64,000 nucleotides of DNA, from NCBI GenBank assembly GCA_944472155.2, contig OX235271.1, forward strand, positions 79,778,256-79,842,255, written 5' to 3'. Source of the DNA: Trichobilharzia szidati (lineage: Eukaryota; Platyhelminthes; Trematoda; Strigeidida; Schistosomatidae). Positions 53,404-64,000 of this stretch are shown one piece after another (the first letter of the stretch is position 1; the number at the start of each line of letters is the position of its first letter). Both the position numbers and the translations under genes were made by a program. Below the pieces are notes generated by a model, which was given only the letters and a program-made list of their open reading frames with translations, had not been told where the DNA came from and ran no database searches.

Positions 53404-54849
53404 GTTTGTCACACTGTATTATATTATTATGCCTCACATATCATATAGAGCTATACTTCTGTTTTTAAAGCCTATAATATTTATAAAACTTGAAGACTAG
53501 TGCCATGTATTTTCGTAGCAGTTTGACTATCAGTTACATCACGTGGTGGGATAGTAGGAAATATACTTTCATTGTGTGATCTAATTTATTGGGCGAGATG
53601 TGAGGTTGGGACTAGAACAAAGAAGGGACTCTAATCCATTTTCTAAAATGCATTCCCTCCTCCATGTTTGCATAGTGTTTAGGCGATGTCATAGTGGCGT
53701 CGCATGTTCATAAACCACTTATCACAGATATTCCGTCTAGAACTACTCACCTGTGATACTACCTTGAAATTCTAAATCAAAGGTCAAAATGACATCAAAT
53801 TTTAAACTGAAGCAAGTCGTTTCTATGCTTTCTGAAAGTAAAGTTGTATCCCCACTGTACTGCAGAACGCAGAGAATAGTACAAGGGTCCTATGTGATAT
53901 CCTAACTTTTGTAAGATGAAATTAAAACTAAATACTGCTTAAATGCAAGCAAATCGTTAAATACATATTTTTTCTTTTGATGTGATCAAACATGAAAACA
54001 ACTGTACTAGATAACTCGGCTCATATATGAATCGGTATTCCAAAGTTTTCCTCTATTAGTCGCTGCTATTTATTGACTTCGACTTAACTTATTGTGAACC
54101 CTGATTTGAAAATATTGACGTAGGGCTGACCGGCTTATATAAGTCCTTCCTGTTTATTAATGTCAAGGCTGTTCACTCTAACGTTAAAAAGTTTATCAGT
54201 ATTTGACACTACTGTTTCTAACAAGGCACTCTACACATCTCTGTTTATATCTCCGCAGTATATGTGTAACTTCGAACTACTAAAACTTCGGTTTTAGGTA
54301 TTTCAATTCCAATTGCTCACTTTGCTGCCTATGTTCAGTGGGTGTATACTATCCATCCAAATAAGATATAATTACCACCAGGAAAATCACATGACTGCTT
54401 AAAGTAGCCATTAGCCGTCTATCCGATCATCATAAACTTATATACATGAGATTGGCCTCATCAATCTAGGAGCATAGTTATCGAATCCGAAAAACACGAT
54501 TTTCTTGCTTTCCAAACGTGTAGATCTGTTGGTGTGGAATCTGTACTTAAATACGAATGACTGATGTCAAAAGCGCTTTTTGGTGCGAAGGTCAATGTAC
54601 TTCTTTTTCTACCAATATTTTAGATTATTTTTTGATAATTAAAAGACAGCAGCATCAGTTTTCCTTTGAAAAACATTTTCTTTTCTACTGCTTGCCCTCA
54701 GACCCGATTGTTCCTGAATGTTCCTCTGTTCGCAGCGCACACAAATGTGTGTAGGTTAATATAAGTTTTCAGAGTTCCCTTCACTGTGTCTACAATCAGG
54801 TCGTTAAGTCAGGAAATATGCGTGTTACCTGGTCAACAACCTGGATGTG
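53404..54849. other. Putative intron, nothing recognised
   Basis: AT-rich, with no recognised exon. The family B copy at 54.85 kb follows. Confidence 0.4.
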
Positions 54850-55410
54850 AGAAATGGTCATTGGAGGTGGAAGATACGAAAAGGCTAGCTGTCTTTGATC
54901 ATATGTGGCTGTGTTCTATCTTTCGTGTTAGGTGGTTTAATAGGGTGAGTAATATTGAGGTTAAGCGTCGAGTGCTAGGTAAGGAGGAGAAATCAGTAGA
55001 CAAGGTTGTTAAGTTACATCGATTGAGTGGGATGGCTAGGACATGTGTTGCGTATGCTTAGACATCGCCTTCCTCAACTGGTGATGTTAGCTGACTTAGA
55101 ATCAGGTTGCAAAAGAGCTAGTGGTGGTCAAACCAAAACATAACACCAGTCAGTAAAATCCGACACAGTTATTTTGAGTCACGTAGAGAGGTGTAGATTT
55201 CCTGGTTGGGGTTCGTTGGATGGTGAAAACTAATGGCTGGAGACAATTGTTGATATGGTTCGAAATCGTCCTCAATGGCACAGATGCATTCACTCTTTTT
55301 GATTTATCATATCCAGTAAAACTATTATTCCTCCGTATTACTATTCTTTTTGCCTCTCTCTCCCTCCTTTGAATCTCTCTTTACTCTCTTCTCTTGCTTT
55401 GTGTGGAGTT
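54850..55410 (+). mobile_element. Family B 3' fragment inside the putative intron
   Basis: Encodes VEDTKRLAVFDHMWLCSIFRVRWFNRVSNIEVKRRVLGKEEKSVDKVVKLHRL before a frame break, followed by the family 3' UTR landmarks to about 55405. Confidence 0.8.
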
Positions 55411-55607
55411 TGGCATTAAAAAGTGAATCACCATCGACCAACTTGTTGAGTATCTTTTCAATTTGCAGAGTTTTCTTACAGGAATGGCCTTCTACGCTGA
55501 AAATAAAATAGCTTGCCACTAAAATATTAGCATCACACAAACAATAAATGTGTTTGTTATACTTTTGAATTGTAGCGAAGAATTTTGTTGCTTCTTCCTT
55601 TTTTCAG

Positions 55608-56027
55608 AATATCCCATTCGACTACCTCCGACAGTATCTTTCCAGGCCAGATGATCCTCCACCGAAGTCTTTGCGGCGTATCAAACGTGTGGCTGTCCGC
55701 CGACGGTCAAGACCTATACACAATGTTAGGGAGATGGTTGAACACCACATTAGCCTGACGGATATAAACCGTAGACAGACTGAAACAGGCTCTTCATCTT
55801 ATGCTCAACAGTCCACAACAGGACAGTGGGAGGCAGGAAATAAACAGTCAAATTGGACTGATATACAAAACACATCATCACCTTTGTACGCTGATACAGA
55901 GGTTGACTGTCGTAGTGAAGACAGTATAACGTCACAGAGTAGTTGTAGTTGTGATGAGTATTCAACAGATACCTCAATTTCAACTCAAGAAGATGATGAA
56001 GATGAAAGTGATCCTGTAGCCACATAA
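55608..56027 (+). CDS. Unknown gene, last coding exon with basic then acidic tail
   Basis: A strong acceptor (TTCTTCCTTTTTTCAG) is followed by NIPFDYLRQYLSRPDDPPPKSLRRIKRVAVRRRSRP, a basic patch. A serine/acidic tail (EDSITSQSSCSCDEY, EDDEDESDPVAT) precedes TAA at 56025. Phase 0 continues from 53403. The basic block could be a nuclear localisation signal. The protein family is not recognised. Confidence 0.65.
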   Translation, partial: NIPFDYLRQYLSRPDDPPPKSLRRIKRVAVRRRSRPIHNVREMVEHHISLTDINRRQTETGSSSYAQQSTTGQWEAGNKQSNWTDIQNTSSPLYADTEVDCRSEDSITSQSSCSCDEYSTDTSISTQEDDEDESDPVAT

Positions 56028-56690
56028 TTACAACAATCCATAACCTGATAGTTTATATAGTTTTTGCTTTCTTCTTTGAGGCTCAGCATGGTTTACATAT
56101 AAGCTCGTAAAGTGCCTGTTTGACTGAGCTATGGTTTTATAAACCGATATGTTAAACTGATCTCTTCAATCTTCAACGTATTCCAACAGCTTTCTTGTAG
56201 GTTTTTCCTGTCCTAACAACTTGGTTGTGTGATTATGCTTCATGGTGTTGTACACTTTCCTATATGCCTTTACTTATATTTTGTTGTTTTCTTTTTCTTT
56301 GAATGTATATGAAAATGTATTCCTTTGTTTAATTAGTTAACAGTGAGTCTTTCTTCATGTCATTTATTTTTGTAAACAAAGAACTATCGCACATTTGTGT
56401 ATGACCAACCTCATGTTTGAGCCCATATTTTTGCTACTCTGATATTTACGCTTACTGAGTAGTCGCTTGTCTTTTTTCTGGATTGACTGTCAAATCAGTT
56501 ATGTGAATATCTATATATGTGATGTGTATATCTCTTATTGGAATTTCAGTCTTACGTTTTTCGTTTTCTTCCCAAACTTTATCCACATGTATACAACATA
56601 TGTATGTGTGATTGTATTTTGGAATTAAATAATTTCACTAAAGTGAACGTGGAAATTATCCCGAATATTTATATTTAAATAAAATCATCA
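56028..56690 (+). other. Probable 3' UTR with polyadenylation signal
   Basis: A T-rich trailer with AATTAAATAA at about 56621 and AATAAA at 56678-56683. This fits the 3' end of the plus-strand gene ending at 56027. Confidence 0.45.
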
Positions 56691-56787
56691 AAATAAAATG
56701 GGGAATTGTCTTCAAAAAATTCATTTGTCTTTATACTTGTCTTGTAAGGTTTTGCTTCAAACAGCAATTCGTGAAGTGAATGTTTAC

Positions 56788-57040
56788 GCGTCAATAATTC
56801 AATGGTAGAATGTCCGCTAACCACGCACAAAATCCGGGTTCGATTCCTGACTGACGCATTCTTAAACCCCATCTATTTTACTAGCTGGTAGTAAACCCGA
56901 GAAAAAAGGAAGGTTGGGAGTGAGGACAGCAACTCCAGTTCGTAAAAACAAAACTGCCGCTGTTGAAACTTGGAAGCTGGAAGCACTAAGTCCCACATGG
57001 AATGAAAAAAAATGTTTAATGCCGTGAGAAGGCAAAATAA
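56788..57040 (+). repeat. tRNA-Gly-derived SINE (best head in window)
   Basis: Bases 56788-56858 fold like tRNA-Gly: GCGTCAA, the D arm TTCAATGGTAGAATG, the T arm CCGGGTTCGATTCCTG and a closing TGACGC, but with a poor anticodon stem. The body GAAGGTTGGGAGTGAGGACA is shared with the copies at 28.0 and 60.2 kb. Confidence 0.75.
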
Positions 57041-57059
57041 GTAGTGGATACTACTTACT

Positions 57060-57549
57060 TTACTTCGGCTATCTCCTACGGGAGGATGAGCCGGCTTCAT
57101 GAACATCTCGAACCATCGCTGCCCAGGCGCGGCGATCTGATGAAGAGAGTTCATGAAGTTTCATGGGAATTTGGTACGAGTGATGTCCCCAGAATCGCTC
57201 GGCCTTTTGTTTGAGAGTGCAGCTCTAGCCTTTACACAACCGAATGTGACCTACAAGGCAGTAGGAGTGGAGTAGGGAGTCCACTATCTATTGGCAGCCA
57301 GTGACCGGAGTTCGGTTCATACGCCTTTTTGAATGGGGCCAGATATCCAACAAGCCCTTTGTCCATACGTCTGCCGGTGAGCTCCAGTGAGCTTCATACA
57401 CCAGTCGTTGGAGGTTTGGAATCAGGGTTTAGCCATCTCCCCTAGACTGTCACCCATTGGACAGTCAACCCGGTGAAGAGCGCCGGGCATCCGCTTTCGC
57501 CCTCTCACTTTGGTGAAAAACACCTCCGCCACGTGAAGGCAGTGAAGTG
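57060..57549 (-). repeat. Possible body of a tRNA-Cys-headed repeat
   Basis: GC-richer than its surroundings, directly downstream (minus strand) of the tRNA-Cys-like unit. A minus-strand frame through both (57422-57607) reads tRNA sequence as protein and is not a real gene. It may be a transcribed repeat; no family is recognised. Confidence 0.4.
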
Positions 57550-57621
57550 AAGGGGCACCCGGGTTTGAACCGGGGACCTCTTGATCTGCAGTCGAATGCT
57601 CTACCACTGAGCTATACCCCC
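57550..57621 (-). tRNA. tRNA-Cys(GCA)-like gene
   Basis: The minus strand starts GGGGGTATAGCTCAGTGGTA with a full D arm. The anticodon arm is TTCGACTGCAGATCAAG (GCA anticodon in an ACTGCAGAT loop), then the T arm CCCGGTTCAAACCCGGG and the acceptor end TGCCCCT. The first base pair is G-U instead of G-C; all other stems pair. It could be functional or the head of a tRNA-derived SINE. Confidence 0.75.
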
Positions 57622-57624
57622 GAC

Positions 57625-58879
57625 TACTACTCTATAGATAAACAGTAATTGGAATTTTACTACTAGTTTATGCTTTTGGTGGTGTTATTAACGTTTTCCA
57701 GGTAGCGCAATCTACTCTCACAAATCCCAAAAGGTGTAGCCCTAAATTCCATCGAATTGGTCAGTTATGTGGGTAATAACCATGATCTGATGATTATGAG
57801 ACTTATACTAATCAGATTGATTTTACTTATTTTGAGAGATATATTGCGACTCAGCATTTCTTTCGTAACCATCTTCGAATTATTATTATTTTTACCACAG
57901 CTTCCGGCAGTATTGCGTTCGCCAAGATGAATTTGCGAATCACTGGTCGAATCAAATGATTAGGTGACTATAGAAAGCCTGATAAACCCTAGAATTATTC
58001 GGTCAACAGTTTTGGGTTTCACAAGTGATGACTAACTACTTTTATTGAAAACAGGACATACATTATTCAAGGGATAACTGTCTGGACTGCAGATGTTGAA
58101 ATAAATTGCACATCACTGCTTTAGTTCGTATGACTATGAAAGTAACTGCTACAATTTCGATTGCGTAAAGGATGATACTTTATAGTTAAGTGGGAGGTAA
58201 TGTCAGATTTTCTATACTGAAGGAAACTTCGTAATACAGGTACGTTTCATAACTCAGTTAATGGCGTTTTGCTGGTTATCAGGATGCAGCTAGTGCGTTC
58301 CTAATCCAGACACCACTATATCCTACTAACATTATTCTAATGTGAAGCTATCTGGTTTAGTTTTGTTAAGTTTTAATTTCGTCACCTTTTTCGACATTTA
58401 GTCTAAAACTGTGTCTTTCACTAGTTTTCGTGTGCTGGGATTGTGCTGATTAAATCGCCACACTCAAAACTATCACCAGTAATTCCTTGTATTTGATTTT
58501 GAAATCTCAGTGGCACATCATCATGTCCAGGTATTTATACAGCTTCCTTATTCACTAGAAGTTTAAAAGTGCTTTAAGAAAACATGTTTTTTCAAGCTTA
58601 TTTCTCATCAAATGGAATTCTTCTATCCCACATAAGAGTTGTTCATTAATCATTTTCATGACATTAGTGTGACTGGATTTTAATATTGGTAAACGAAAAT
58701 TAAATGATTTCTGGTGTGAATGTAGGGCAGAAAAAAGGACTGCACTCACAGAATTATAAGTATTGCGTGAATCAAAGATTTTGTTAAAATACCAGTGTAA
58801 AGTAGATAATGTAGCCTGGAACCGATGGAAACTTGCCGTCATATGCGATTGTACTTATCCCTGAATGAAGAAGGAAATT
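57625..58879. other. Intergenic, nothing recognised
   Basis: AT-rich, without recognised coding or repeat content. Confidence 0.4.
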
Positions 58880-59075
58880 TGATCAATAAGATCGTCAGAA
58901 TATGTGTTACGCCTACTAAATTATCACCTTTTTATATGTGAGATGTTAGCTGAAATAGAGTCAGTCTAGAGAATTGTTAGGAGCGGCGAGACTAAAATAG
59001 TGTCAGTCTCTGAAGTTATTGACTATTGATCTAAGCCATGTGAGATGTGTTTATTTAAAACCCATTTGCCCGGAA
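58880..59075 (+). mobile_element. Degenerate family B fragment
   Basis: GATGTTAGCTGAAATAGAGT, GGAGCGGCGAGACTAAAATA and CTAAGCCATGTGAGATGTG parallel the family B track at 19388-19490. Confidence 0.55.
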
Positions 59076-59079
59076 CTTA

Positions 59080-59230
59080 TTTTTCATGTACCAGGCTGTA
59101 TGCCACATTATAAGATGGCTGGTGATAGTCTCAAGCTGAAGAAGGTAAAGCGGTAGTCGAACTCGAAATTCACTGGCTCAAAGTGAAGAGCTGAAGCTAA
59201 CGAACATCACGGAGATTAGGTTTTTTCAGA
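59080..59230 (-). repeat. Dispersed repeat R4
   Basis: ATGTACCAGGCTGTATGCCA, ATGGCTGGTGATAGTCTCAA and GTCGAACTCG match the copies at 4.7 and 30.0 kb. Confidence 0.5.
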
Positions 59231-60149
59231 AACAAATTAGTTGCATTAGATGAGGAGACTTTAGTCAGTTTTTAAGACACTGCAAATCTTTCCAAATATT
59301 AATCTGGCTGTATTTTCTTCTGAACGTCTTCGTGTATTATGGCTTTATAACTTCTCTTATCTATGCGCTTGTGTGCTTATTTCTAAACTGTGGCAGTTTG
59401 AATTAATTCACCTGTGTACGAGTTTTTATGTTGCTTTGTCTGTCTATCAATCTAACACACATGTATATATAATCATATTTTCAAGTTTAGAGGGAATTAC
59501 ATTTCACTTAGATGTAGAAGAATAAGTTTCAATAGCTTTAAACCATCCTTCATATGTTTTCGAAAGATTTGATATCTACCTAACAAGTGAGTGCCTGTCC
59601 ATGTGTATTTTTAGGTATGCCGAATTTGACTACTGCTCACGACCATCAACATTTTTACAGTTTACGTAAAGATGCGGCTTAGACACTTGCTTTCGGTCAG
59701 TGGGTCTGGGGTTCGAGTTTCATCTTACAGACTTCAGTATAAGCAGTTAGGTAGTATCACTAACATTCACTCAATAAGTAAGGCTTAAAGGATGGTACAG
59801 AAGAAATCTCTTCCGGGTGACTTTTAACAAAACAACACAATATGCACTTATATAAGGCAATTATGCACTTTATATTTACCCCGTATTTGGCATTTATTAG
59901 ATTTATTGTTATACCACTCTAAAATCATCTGCATCATTCAATAATTCCGTTTATTCTTGTACATATATTTGTATGTAAGAATATAAGAGTCTGAATCTAC
60001 CATGGTTGATAGTTTGATAAGAAAAGCATCTAAGCTATCTGTCTATTCATAGTGTTTATCATTGTCTTATAATTCTGTATACTGGGTGATAAGATGAGAA
60101 CTCATAACTAATCGCCTATATCTTTGATTATAAATGCAATAGAGGAGTC

Positions 60150-60370
60150 AGGTGTCAGCGGTTCAGTAGTAAAATGCTTGCCAGACATGCATATGATCCC
60201 AGTTTGATTCCCAACCAACGTACTTCTAAACCTCACCTAGTTAACTGGCTGGCAGTAAAGAGGGAAGGTTGAGGGCGTGAGACTAGGAACCCCACCTTGT
60301 AAGAAACAACACTGCTAATGAGACTTGAACCCTTACGCTCCATTAGGAATGTAGAAGGAAATCGATCATG
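60150..60370 (+). repeat. tRNA-Gly-derived SINE (degenerate)
   Basis: The head AGCGGTTCAGTAGTAAAATG and B-box-like AGTTTGATTCCCA are followed by the body GGCAGTAAAGAGGGAAGGTTG, as in the 56.8 kb copy. Confidence 0.6.
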
Positions 60371-60429
60371 TCTATGATTGCAATTTTGAATATCACAGGT
60401 TTGAATTATGTGGCCAATATATATATATA

Positions 60430-60625
60430 TGATATTAGATAGTTATAGGCAATCGGCCACAGGAAGCCTTGGACCTAGGTTTCGTGCTAGTTGGCACTCG
60501 TCAGCGAGGCGTATCTGCAACCTTGAAAGAACTCATGTCCCTTCTGAGATTTGAACCCGCGTCACCCAGTGCCGCCTGCAGTCAGAGACGTTACCATCAA
60601 AGAAACGACTAGACACGTCACACTA
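60430..60625 (-). repeat. Sm-alpha-like SINE with intact hammerhead ribozyme core
   Basis: A minus-strand tRNA-like head (GATGGTAACGTCTCTGACT, GCGGGTTCAAATCTC) is followed by the hammerhead at 60510-60466: stem I GCCTCG, CTGACGA, a perfect GTGC/GCAC stem II, GAAA, a tiny stem III ACC/GGT, then GTC and CAAGGC. The core matches the CUGANGA...GAAA...UH consensus, and stem I has one mismatch. Confidence 0.85.
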
Positions 60626-60640
60626 GTTACTAGTGTCCAA

Positions 60641-60642
<2 letters not shown>

Positions 60643-60674
<32 letters not shown>
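60643..60674. repeat. (TA)n microsatellite
   Basis: An uninterrupted TA run of about 32 bp directly upstream (minus strand) of the SINE at 60.43-60.63 kb. Confidence 0.9.
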
Positions 60675-60677
<3 letters not shown>

Positions 60678-60884
60678 CAGGTTCCCATAGGGTTACAGAT
60701 ACGCCTTATTGGTGAGTACTGACTTGCATGAAAAGTCAAATCACAGGCATCTTATTTAAATATATGGTTTACCTTAAATAATATCTTGGAGGAGAAAATA
60801 TATTGAAGAAACAAAAAAGTGTTAGAAGTAGAATACCACAATGTAATATCTACTACAATATGATTCAGTGTCAACTAGAAATGA

Positions 60885-61235
60885 GGTAAATTTAAGATCA
60901 GATTGCCGGTTGAAAACGATAAGCATCAAGGAACCCTAACAGTGAACCAGCTAAGAACCTATTGACCAACAAATGTGAGTAGAAGGAAATTGAGATAGAT
61001 TGGCCATACAATAAGCAGACCGTCAAGTGGAATAACCCCATAACAAGCCCTTGAGTCTAACCTCAATGGGAAATGACTAGTTGGACATTAGTTCAAGGAT
61101 GACATGGAAGTGATCTTGTGAGGAAGAAAGAAAAGCTTATGGGCAATCGTTGAGCCAGCTACAAAAGACTTCAGAGAACAAAGTGAAGCAGCGATGTGCT
61201 GCTGGAGCCCTATGGAATAATAATAATAATATTAG
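60885..61235 (+). mobile_element. Family A 3' fragment (degenerate)
   Basis: AAGAACCTATTGACCAACAA, GCTTATGGGCAATCGTTGAG and GAGCCCTATGGAATAATAAT end in a (TAA)n tail at about 61217-61232, as in family A. Confidence 0.7.
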
Positions 61236-61777
61236 TAAACTGTAAGTATCATATACGAAGGGATTTCAATCTACTTGGCTTGGTGATGGGCTATGAGTTG
61301 GTTTGCTGGTTAAAAGAAAGTAAACAAGAACACTAAGCCCAATATTTGTATTTATGAAGTAAAATATACGTAAATACATAAATAAAAGATTGCAAAATCT
61401 GTTAAACCTATTTATATTAAGAAAGATTATACATCATGACCATGATTATATGTATTACAATTCCATATATATATATTACCTACTACTTTTAACACATACA
61501 TACACGATAACTTTATTGTACGAGCTAATGTTGTATGTGAGGGACAGAAACGGAGAGAGATACAAAAAGATTTATTGCGCTAAGGCAATTATGCACATTC
61601 ACAAGTGGGATTTCCTCATATACCCCACCAGAAAAAAATTATAGTTGCTGACATATCTTTAATTGTTATCATTTAGCTGTTTCAGTGATTCATATTCTTC
61701 TTTCGATCGAAATATACCCTGTTTATAAGATAAAATAAAACGAAAACCAGAGAATATCAGCTGAAAGCATAAATGCC

Positions 61778-61780
<3 letters not shown>

Positions 61781-61816
<36 letters not shown>
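61781..61816. repeat. (AT)n microsatellite
   Basis: An uninterrupted AT run of about 36 bp, immediately left of the fold-back copy. Confidence 0.9.
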
Positions 61817-61818
<2 letters not shown>

Positions 61819-61835
61819 GTTTAGGTGAGTTGTTT

Positions 61836-62022
61836 TGATGTGATTGTGTTCTCTGAGCTGGGTGATTTAATTGAAAAGATTTCATTCTCATTCTAGACAA
61901 CAGCTTCAATCCAGACTTTAATGTAAAGTGAGCTTTTACGAATTCTGGGTTGAAGGTGTTGCCGAGAAAGGCAATGAAATTTGTTCAACTAAACCATTCA
62001 GCTCAAATAACATAACATCGAT
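61836..62022. mobile_element. Fold-back/MITE-like element copy
   Basis: Left end GATGTGATTGTGTTCTCTGA, interior GACAACAGCTTCAA, right end AACCATTCAGCTCAAATAAC. The arms are more diverged than in the 5974-6204 copy. Confidence 0.65.
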
Positions 62023-62034
62023 ATATATACATAT

Positions 62035-63430
62035 TATATTATTATTGTTCCCTTGGGTTCCTAGTGGAACATAGGGCTTCAACTGCACGTCTCCACTTGT
62101 TTCTGTCTTCTGCTGTACTTTTCACCTGCGTCCATGTTAATCCATACTGTTCCAACTCCTCTTCACACGATCTCCTCCATGTCACCCTTGCACCGACGAA
62201 CCACTCGCCGCTTCCCTTTCGGGTTCCACTCGAGCACTGGCCTGACGCGCGATGTCACCCAGTGGCCTCCTCAGCGAGTGTCCAATCCATCTCCACTTTC
62301 TCCTGCATATTTGTTGGGTGATTGGTTCTTGTTTCGTTTGTTCCCATAGTTTCTTGTTTGTGATTCTTTCTGGCCATCTGATCTTCAGTATAGAGCCAGC
62401 GAAGACAGTTGTTGATAAATGTCTGCAACAGGCTGTTGGAAATATTCTTTGTGACACAATGGCCAAGTTTCTGATCCATCCGTATAGAAGAACTGACTGA
62501 CTTGACGTTTGTATTGAAAATCCGAATTTTGTTGTTGATGCTGAGTGACGAAGATTTCCAGATTGGTTTCAGGTTGATGAATGTGTTTCTCGCCTTCCCG
62601 ATTCTCAATTTGACATCCTCGTCCGTTCCTCCTGTAGTTGAGACGATGCTACCTAGATAAGTGAATGAAGTAACCTCTTTCAAATCCCTCCAGTTGATGG
62701 TGATTGGCGCTGGATGTGGCTGCTGCTGTTGTTGTTGTTGGTTGGTTGGTTATTTTCATAACCTCCGTCTTGTCTATGTTCACCTGGAGTCAGTCCTGTC
62801 TTTGCTGCTTCTTCGACCAGTTTGTCGGTTTTCGCTTGTAAGTCTTCGATTTTATATGACATCAAACATAAATCATCTGCGAAATCCAGGTCTTCTAGAT
62901 TCTTCACGTCGGTCCAGGATATCCCTGTATTCTCGTTTCCCACTGTCTGACGCATAATCCAGTCCACCACAATTAGAAATATCATTGGTGATAGTAAGCA
63001 CCCTTGTCTGACTCCTGTGTTTACTCCAAACGCCTCGCCGAGTTTTCCGTTGTGGATCACTTGACATGTGCCGTTATCGTACAGCTGTTGAATAAGGTTG
63101 ATAAATATTTGGGGTACGCCGTAGTACTCGAGTAGTTTCCAAATTACTTCGCGGTCAACGCTGTCGAAGGCCTTCTCAAAGTCTATGAAGTTGAGGTAGA
63201 GGTTTGATTGCCATTCCATGCTTTGTTCGATGATGATACGTGGAGTTGCAATTTGGTCAGAACATGATTTGAAACTACGAAATGATATCATCTCGCGAAA
63301 TTTTTCTTCTTAATGCCTTATTCAGAACATGATTTGCCTTTCCTGAATCCAGCTTGTTCTGGTCGGAGTTCTGTATTCAGTGCGTCCTTTATTCTCTCCA
63401 GGATGATGCGACTCAGAGAGAGTATTAAGG
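62035..63430 (-). mobile_element. Family A RTE-like retrotransposon with open RT palm
   Basis: (ATT)n at 62037-62048 marks the 3' end. A 203-codon frame (62680-63291) contains SDQIATPRIIIEQSMEWQSNLYLNFIDFEKAFDSVDREV, GVRQGCLLSPMIF and DLDFADDLCLMSYK, so both catalytic Asp motifs are intact. Shifted frames follow with VTSFTYLGSIVSTTGGTDED and WRWIGHSLRRPLGD. The 5' part of the ORF is missing, and a 65-bp insertion interrupts it at 63272-63336. Confidence 0.9.
63258..63336. repeat. 14-bp duplication around a 51-bp filler in the RT gene
   Basis: CAGAACATGATTTG occurs at 63258-63271 and 63323-63336. The sequence between is absent from the other family A copy at 11.0 kb. It disrupts the RT frame before the conserved SDQIA segment. 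Confidence 0.8.
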
Positions 63431-63587
63431 AAGGAAGGCAGGTTAATTAACAAAATGTCAATTCTAGGTGATTGAAGTAACTTAAATTTGTGTGTTGTGA
63501 AGTTTGGGTCATTATCTTCCCCAAAAAGCAACTAAGTAAGATTATAAAATATTGAGAAAGATTTATAGTTCATGTAGGTGTTTATGT

Positions 63588-63700
63588 TGTGGCTGTGTTC
63601 CCTGTTTTGTGTGGTTTAATTGAAATAGCGGGCACTGAAGATATTGTCTAAAAGGATAATGAAAGTTCCACAATTAAACCTTCCAGAACACAATCACATC
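63588..63700. mobile_element. Fold-back element copy (short)
   Basis: GGCTGTGTTCCCTGTTTTG at the left and AACCTTCCAGAACACAATCA at the right are complementary ends. The interior AAGATATTGTCTAAAAGGA is related to the other copies. Confidence 0.6.
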
Positions 63701-64000
63701 AGTAAGAAGCAGGACTATATTTATAGAAAGTTATAGGTAGCCTTGCACTGGAATCTAAGAAAGAAAAACCAATGACCATTGTTTCGAGGGACGCAGATTG
63801 TCTGGATTGATTTGGCAAGTGAAACAGACACACTCGCAGTTGTAGACAGGATCTGAACGACATGAACATCTTGGTAAGAGAATGAGCGACTTAGGTTACT
63901 ATTTAGTTTGAGGAAGTAAATAATTTGAATTGAAAACTTCCTACTGAATAAATTTTGACGCATAACTTGCTTTTATTACATTACATTAGTTCTACTGGTT

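Larger units (their letters stand above)
48622..56027 (+). pseudogene. FAR1/FLYWCH-like plus MULE-transposase-like gene, 5' half broken
   Basis: Pieces in order on the plus strand: an N-terminal MQKSTSKSGEESKVRVDINKV segment, a zinc-binding-like FACTFGEKG...CKYTGCPSVIRIRYH...NHC module, a MULE-like domain (HKFPEVVGFDATSNTN ... ETFIMDCAKAL ... LCNIILCAFHVCRAMPKE), and two 3' exons with an acidic end. At least three in-frame stops (48721, 49110, 49327) and one frameshift (near 49475) break the first half. Splice sites are preserved, including introns of 37, 33, 36 and 39 bp. It is either a decaying copy of a transposase-derived gene family or, less likely, a truncated gene expressed from its 3' half. 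Linkage of the 3' exons to the MULE part is inferred from order and strand only. Confidence 0.6.

Noticed and set aside
57422..57607. 61-codon minus-strand frame starting MVEHSTADQEVPGSNPG
   Set aside because: It is the translation of the tRNA-Cys-like unit and its flank. The peptide is a known kind of tRNA mis-annotation, not a protein.

Overview
The window looks like nuclear DNA of a parasitic flatworm, most likely a Schistosoma species. It is AT-rich, with small GT-AG exons separated by long repeat-filled introns and some introns of only 33-39 bp. It is packed with non-LTR retrotransposon debris, a Penelope-like element, an LTR element and tRNA-derived SINEs, some carrying hammerhead-ribozyme cores (the Sm-alpha type known from schistosomes). 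The species cannot be fixed from the sequence alone.

The left half (1 to about 32.2 kb) is one minus-strand host gene, the spliceosomal DEAH-box helicase DHX8/Prp22. It has 17 coding exons, from an ATG at 32207 down to 2287. All exon phases join, giving 1077 codons in one open frame with no stop. The N-terminal domain, RS-rich linker, S1 domain and RecA1/RecA2 helicase core ([23 protein letters not shown]) are present. The C-terminal 250 or so residues lie beyond the left edge. The introns hold 5'-truncated RTE-like retrotransposons (family A, which end in ATT/TAA repeats), a second non-LTR family (family B), SINEs, fold-back elements, a 61-bp perfect palindrome and a compact LTR retrotransposon with near-identical LTRs.

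The middle (32.2-48.6 kb) is intergenic and dominated by one nested structure. A dead Penelope-like element (34.2-39.5 kb) has inverted terminal repeats and a GIY-YIG remnant. A family B element inserted into it with an 11-bp target duplication. A 1932-bp tandem duplication followed, and its junctions show it arose by recombination between two family B tails. Further right lies a solo LTR with a 4-bp target duplication.

The right part (48.6-56.7 kb, plus strand) carries a gene or gene remnant with a FAR1/FLYWCH-like zinc-binding segment and a MULE-transposase-like domain, split by micro-introns. Its 5' half has in-frame stops and a frameshift, while its 3' exons are open. A tRNA-Cys-like gene sits at 57.55-57.62 kb on the minus strand. 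The rest (57.6-64 kb) is repeats, including an RTE copy whose RT palm is still open.
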